A DNA stretch of 64,000 bases, from NCBI GenBank assembly GCA_008330645.1, contig VLTN01000016.1, forward strand, positions 310,001 through 374,000, read 5' to 3'. Below the pieces are notes generated by a model. It did no database searches. It was not told the origin of the DNA and was given only the letters and a program-made list of their open reading frames with translations. The translations under genes were made by a program, and so were the position numbers. Positions 61,611 through 64,000 of the stretch are shown in pieces. Origin of the DNA: Cafeteria roenbergensis (Eukaryota; Sar; Bigyra; Bicosoecida; Cafeteriaceae). How positions within the stretch are numbered: position 1 is the first letter of the stretch; every line of letters begins with the position of its first letter.

Positions 61611-63312
61611 TCACGCATCTCCAGCAGCAGCAGCTGCCGCGCCGCCGTGAGCAGCGCCGTCGGCCTCCGAGGCCGCCTTGCCCTCAGCATCCGCCGCCGC
61701 CAGCACGTCCTTGGGCACTCGGCTGAAGGTGCCCTTGGTGGCGTCGGTGGCCCAGCCGGCCTCGAGCACGAAAGGCTTGTCCTTAGACGGGTCGTGGACG
61801 GTGTGCAAGCTGCGTTGGGCGCGGCCGCGGGGCATGGAGGCGGCAAGGGAAGTCTCGTCGCGGCGAAGCGAGGGGGGCAACAGCTCCGGCACGCGCGGCG
61901 CCGTGGCAAGAGCTGGCGCCGTGCTCGCGCGGGAGGCGCTGGGGGGAGCGCGGAGGAACCGAGCGCGGGCTCACATCTTGGCAAGCAGCGGCAGGGCCTC
62001 AGCGCAGGTCTTCTCCGTGAGCTTGAGCTTCTGGATCTCCGTGCGGGCGCTGCGGGCGCCCTTGCCGACGGCCGTGCCCCAATACCGCTGCGGGATATGT
62101 CAGAGCGAGCGCGCAAGCAGAAAAGAGGGGGCGTTGGCCATGGGGCGCGGGGTGAGCCGCTGTCAAAGGCTGAGCAAGCCCGCGCACCGATGGTATGCGA
62201 GCCCGCACACGCTGGCCCTGCATCCAGGTGCAGCTCGCAAAAACGTGCGGCAGGTCGGGACCAGATGAAAGGGGTTGACGACTCGCTCACCGTCACGGTG
62301 CCGTCCAGCTCGCAAAGGTACAGCTGGCTCTCCTTGTGGTCCTCGTCGTACCCGCACACCAGCGCGTGCGCGCCGAACGGCCGGTACGCCGCATACGAAG
62401 TGTACGCGTAGAGGATGTCGCCAAGCTGCTGAGCAAGCACCCCGGGCGCGATGCGCTCTCCGTAGTTCTGCTTGTACTTGTGGGCGATGTTTTGTGCGAG
62501 CCCAACGATCGACTTGCCGTCCGGCCCGATGCCGGAGTACGCCTGCGAAGGCAGGGAACGCAGGGCGTGGGCGCGGGGACAGTGGGGGGGATGGTGCGAT
62601 CGCTTGTGCGCCGGCGGCTGCCCCGGCAAGCAAGGCGGCGTGTCCAAGTCAAATGCGCTGCTGCAACGCCGTGCCGGGCAGTGGCAGCTCTGGCCCCAGG
62701 CTCACCACGCCGATCTGGTCGTCGACCTTGTGCACGACCTTGCAAGTGGAGTCCACGAGCATCTTCGACATCATGAGCTTCTCCGAGGCGAGGATCACGC
62801 CGTCCTTGCACTGCACACCGACGGTCGTCCTGCGGGAGCCGCGGGCAGGAGAGGCGAGGGGCAAGCCAGGTGGTACTGCCCGCGCGGGGCTGCTCACGAA
62901 TGCGCCTCAGAAGCGGCCCGGGCAACCACTGAAGCCCGGCTGCTGGGGCTGGGCGCGATGGCAGCGCTGGTTCGCCCGGGAACTGCCCTGCCTCACCCGC
63001 TGGATTCGACGGCCTTTGCGGCGTACTCGAGCTGGTACACCTTGCCCTCCGACGAGATCACGTTGGTGGCATAGTCGTACTGCGGGTCGAATGGCGGCAG
63101 GGAGGCAGCGGCGTGACAAACGGCGCAGTTTGAGGCTGGGCTTGCAGGGCAAGCGTCCGCTCGCGCTGCTCTCCGGCCGCCCGGCGCGCCCGGCGCCAGC
63201 ACGGGGCGGGAACCGCAGCCCAAGCTACGCAGCGCCCGGGCAGCACGCGAAGCGCTGCGCCGCGCGCAAGGCGGGGGCGCGGGGGAAGGGAGGGGCTCAC
63301 TCCCGCCGCCAT
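61611..63312 (-). CDS. PSMA3: Proteasome subunit alpha type-3 (alpha7, PSMA3)
   Basis: PSMA3 is an alpha-ring subunit of the 20S proteasome core. Six exons (63301-63312, 62997-63079, 62706-62829, 62291-62542, 61975-62087, 61611-61809) join in phase to 260 residues (human 255). The start MAAGYDYATNVISSEGKVYQ and LEYAAKAVESSG carry the alpha-subunit signature (YD...F/S-P/E-G-RV-Q-EYA). GTTVGVQCKDGVILASEKLM, VDDQIGVAYSGIGPDGKSIV, AYRPFGAHALVCGYD, RYWGTAVGKGARSARTEIQK and ILHTVHDPSKDKPFVLEAGW are all specific to PSMA3 by order and content. The acidic Ala/Glu tail replaces the human acidic tail. The first coding exon is only 12 nt (MAAG). It is head to head with PSMD1. Confidence 0.95.
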
Positions 63313-63424
63313 GGCTGCCGCCCTCGCGAGTGGCCGCGGTGAGGGCGCCCGGCGGTCTGTGCGGCGCCTCTGCCGGCAGGCCGGCCCGCGGCGCCCGTCA
63401 GCACAGCCGCCGCGCCGTGCGGGG
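63313..63424. promoter_or_regulatory. Bidirectional promoter region of PSMA3 and PSMD1
   Basis: Only 112 bp lies between the start codons of a 20S and a 19S proteasome gene. It is very GC-rich and lacks a TATA-like element and the yeast proteasome element GGTGGCAAA. Shared control is inferred from geometry and matched function. Confidence 0.5.
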
Positions 63425-64000
63425 ATGGCAACCGCAGCGATGAGCCTGCCCTCAGCGGCCGCGTCGGGCGTCCTGTGCATGCTCGAGGAGGACGACGCCG
63501 CGCTCAAGGTGCGTGGGCCCGCCCGTGGGTCGGCGCGCCCGCTCCCATTCGCTCCCGAACCTGCCGCCGCCTCAGCGACGCGCGCTGCGCTGCCCGCCAC
63601 GCCCTCCCCGCAGTCGTTCGCGCTTCGCAAGCTGGACGCCATCGTGGACGAGTCGTGGTCGGAGGCGGCCTCCAAGGCGTCCATGATCGAGGAGCTGTCG
63701 GAGGACAAGGCGTTTGCTGACCACAAGCTTGCCGCGCGCGTTGCCTCCAAGGTGAGCGCGCTCTGGCGCGGCCGGGCCCGCGTGCGCGCTGCGCCGGGGG
63801 TGCCACGCGCATATCGACACTGGCCCAGCGGCGGTGGTGCTGGGGGAGGGCGGGTGGCTGTCGTCGGCGGCCCGCGCCGCGCTGCTGCGCGCGGTTGGCT
63901 CGCGCAGGGCGGCGGCTGCGCGCCTGGCGATCCTTCACCGCTAGCCTCCCTCGCCCCTTCCGGCCCGCCGTCGATGTGTGCGCAGATCTTCTACCACCTG
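63425..64000 (+). CDS. PSMD1: PSMD1/Rpn2, 26S proteasome regulatory subunit, 5' part
   Basis: PSMD1 (Rpn2) is the large PC-repeat scaffold of the 19S base that anchors the Rpn13 ubiquitin receptor. Three exons are visible: 63425-63508, 63614-63751 and 63986 to the window end. The 79 residues match the PSMD1 N-terminus in order: SGVLCMLEEDDAALKSFALR, KLDAIVDESWSEAASKASMI, EELSEDKAFADHKLAARVAS, KIFYHL. The human protein has [20 protein letters not shown] followed by a WAE block and AALVASKVFYHL. The start codon is followed by a second Met five codons on, so either may be used. The rest of the gene lies beyond the window. Confidence 0.9.
   Translation, partial: MATAAMSLPSAAASGVLCMLEEDDAALKVRGPARGSARPLPFAPEPAAASATRAALPATPSPQSFALRKLDAIVDESWSEAASKASMIEELSEDKAFADHKLAARVASKVSALWRGRARVRAAPGVPRAYRHWPSGGGAGGGRVAVVGGPRRAAARGWLAQGGGCAPGDPSPLASLAPSGPPSMCAQIFYHL

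Overview
This is nuclear DNA from a GC-rich, gene-dense, flagellated or ciliated microbial eukaryote. Evidence: spliceosomal introns (most 80-550 nt, donors nearly always GTGAG, acceptors nearly always CGCAG), 26S proteasome, CCT, SNARE and mitochondrial ribosome genes, and ciliary/centriolar genes (BBS4, a STIL-like protein, katanin p80). No operons, Shine-Dalgarno sites or bacterial-type genes are seen. A motile alga such as a haptophyte or stramenopile would fit, but the sequence alone does not fix the lineage. I see no transposon, retroelement, virus-like element, tRNA, rRNA or CRISPR array.

Layout: 26 genes, the first and last cut by the window edge. 0-10 kb: start of a Lys/Ala-rich protein (-), BBS4 (+), a 1514-residue coiled-coil protein (-), an unrecognised protein (+). 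10-25 kb: IWS1/SPN1 (-), a seven-helix THH1/TOM1-like protein (+), a RAD6-type E2 (+), a STIL-like centriole protein (-), an RIIa/cyclic-nucleotide-domain protein (+). 25-36 kb: a GT7 galactosyltransferase (-), a four-helix membrane protein (-), a CRAL-TRIO protein (+), katanin p80 (-), a syntaxin-6-like Qc-SNARE (+). 36-50 kb: a 1726-residue acidic disordered protein (-), CCT8 (+), a serine carboxypeptidase (-), an EF-hand protein (+). 50-64 kb: an ankyrin protein with one exon per repeat (+), a NUDT6-like Nudix protein (-), homogentisate dioxygenase (+), a UBE2G-type E2 (-), mitochondrial bS6 (+), a tandem-pore channel-like protein (-), proteasome alpha3 (-) and PSMD1/Rpn2 (+, partial).

Strands alternate almost gene by gene, so most neighbours are head-to-head pairs sharing 110-900 bp. 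Two pairs look functionally matched: PSMA3/PSMD1 (two 26S proteasome subunits, 112 bp between start codons) and STIL-like/RIIa protein (centriole/axoneme candidates). Ciliary functions recur (BBS4, STIL-like, katanin p80, perhaps the RIIa and first partial genes). Exon models were built by hand from splice signals and frame continuity. All phases close, but no transcript evidence is available and coordinates near 45-46.5 kb may be off by 1 nt.
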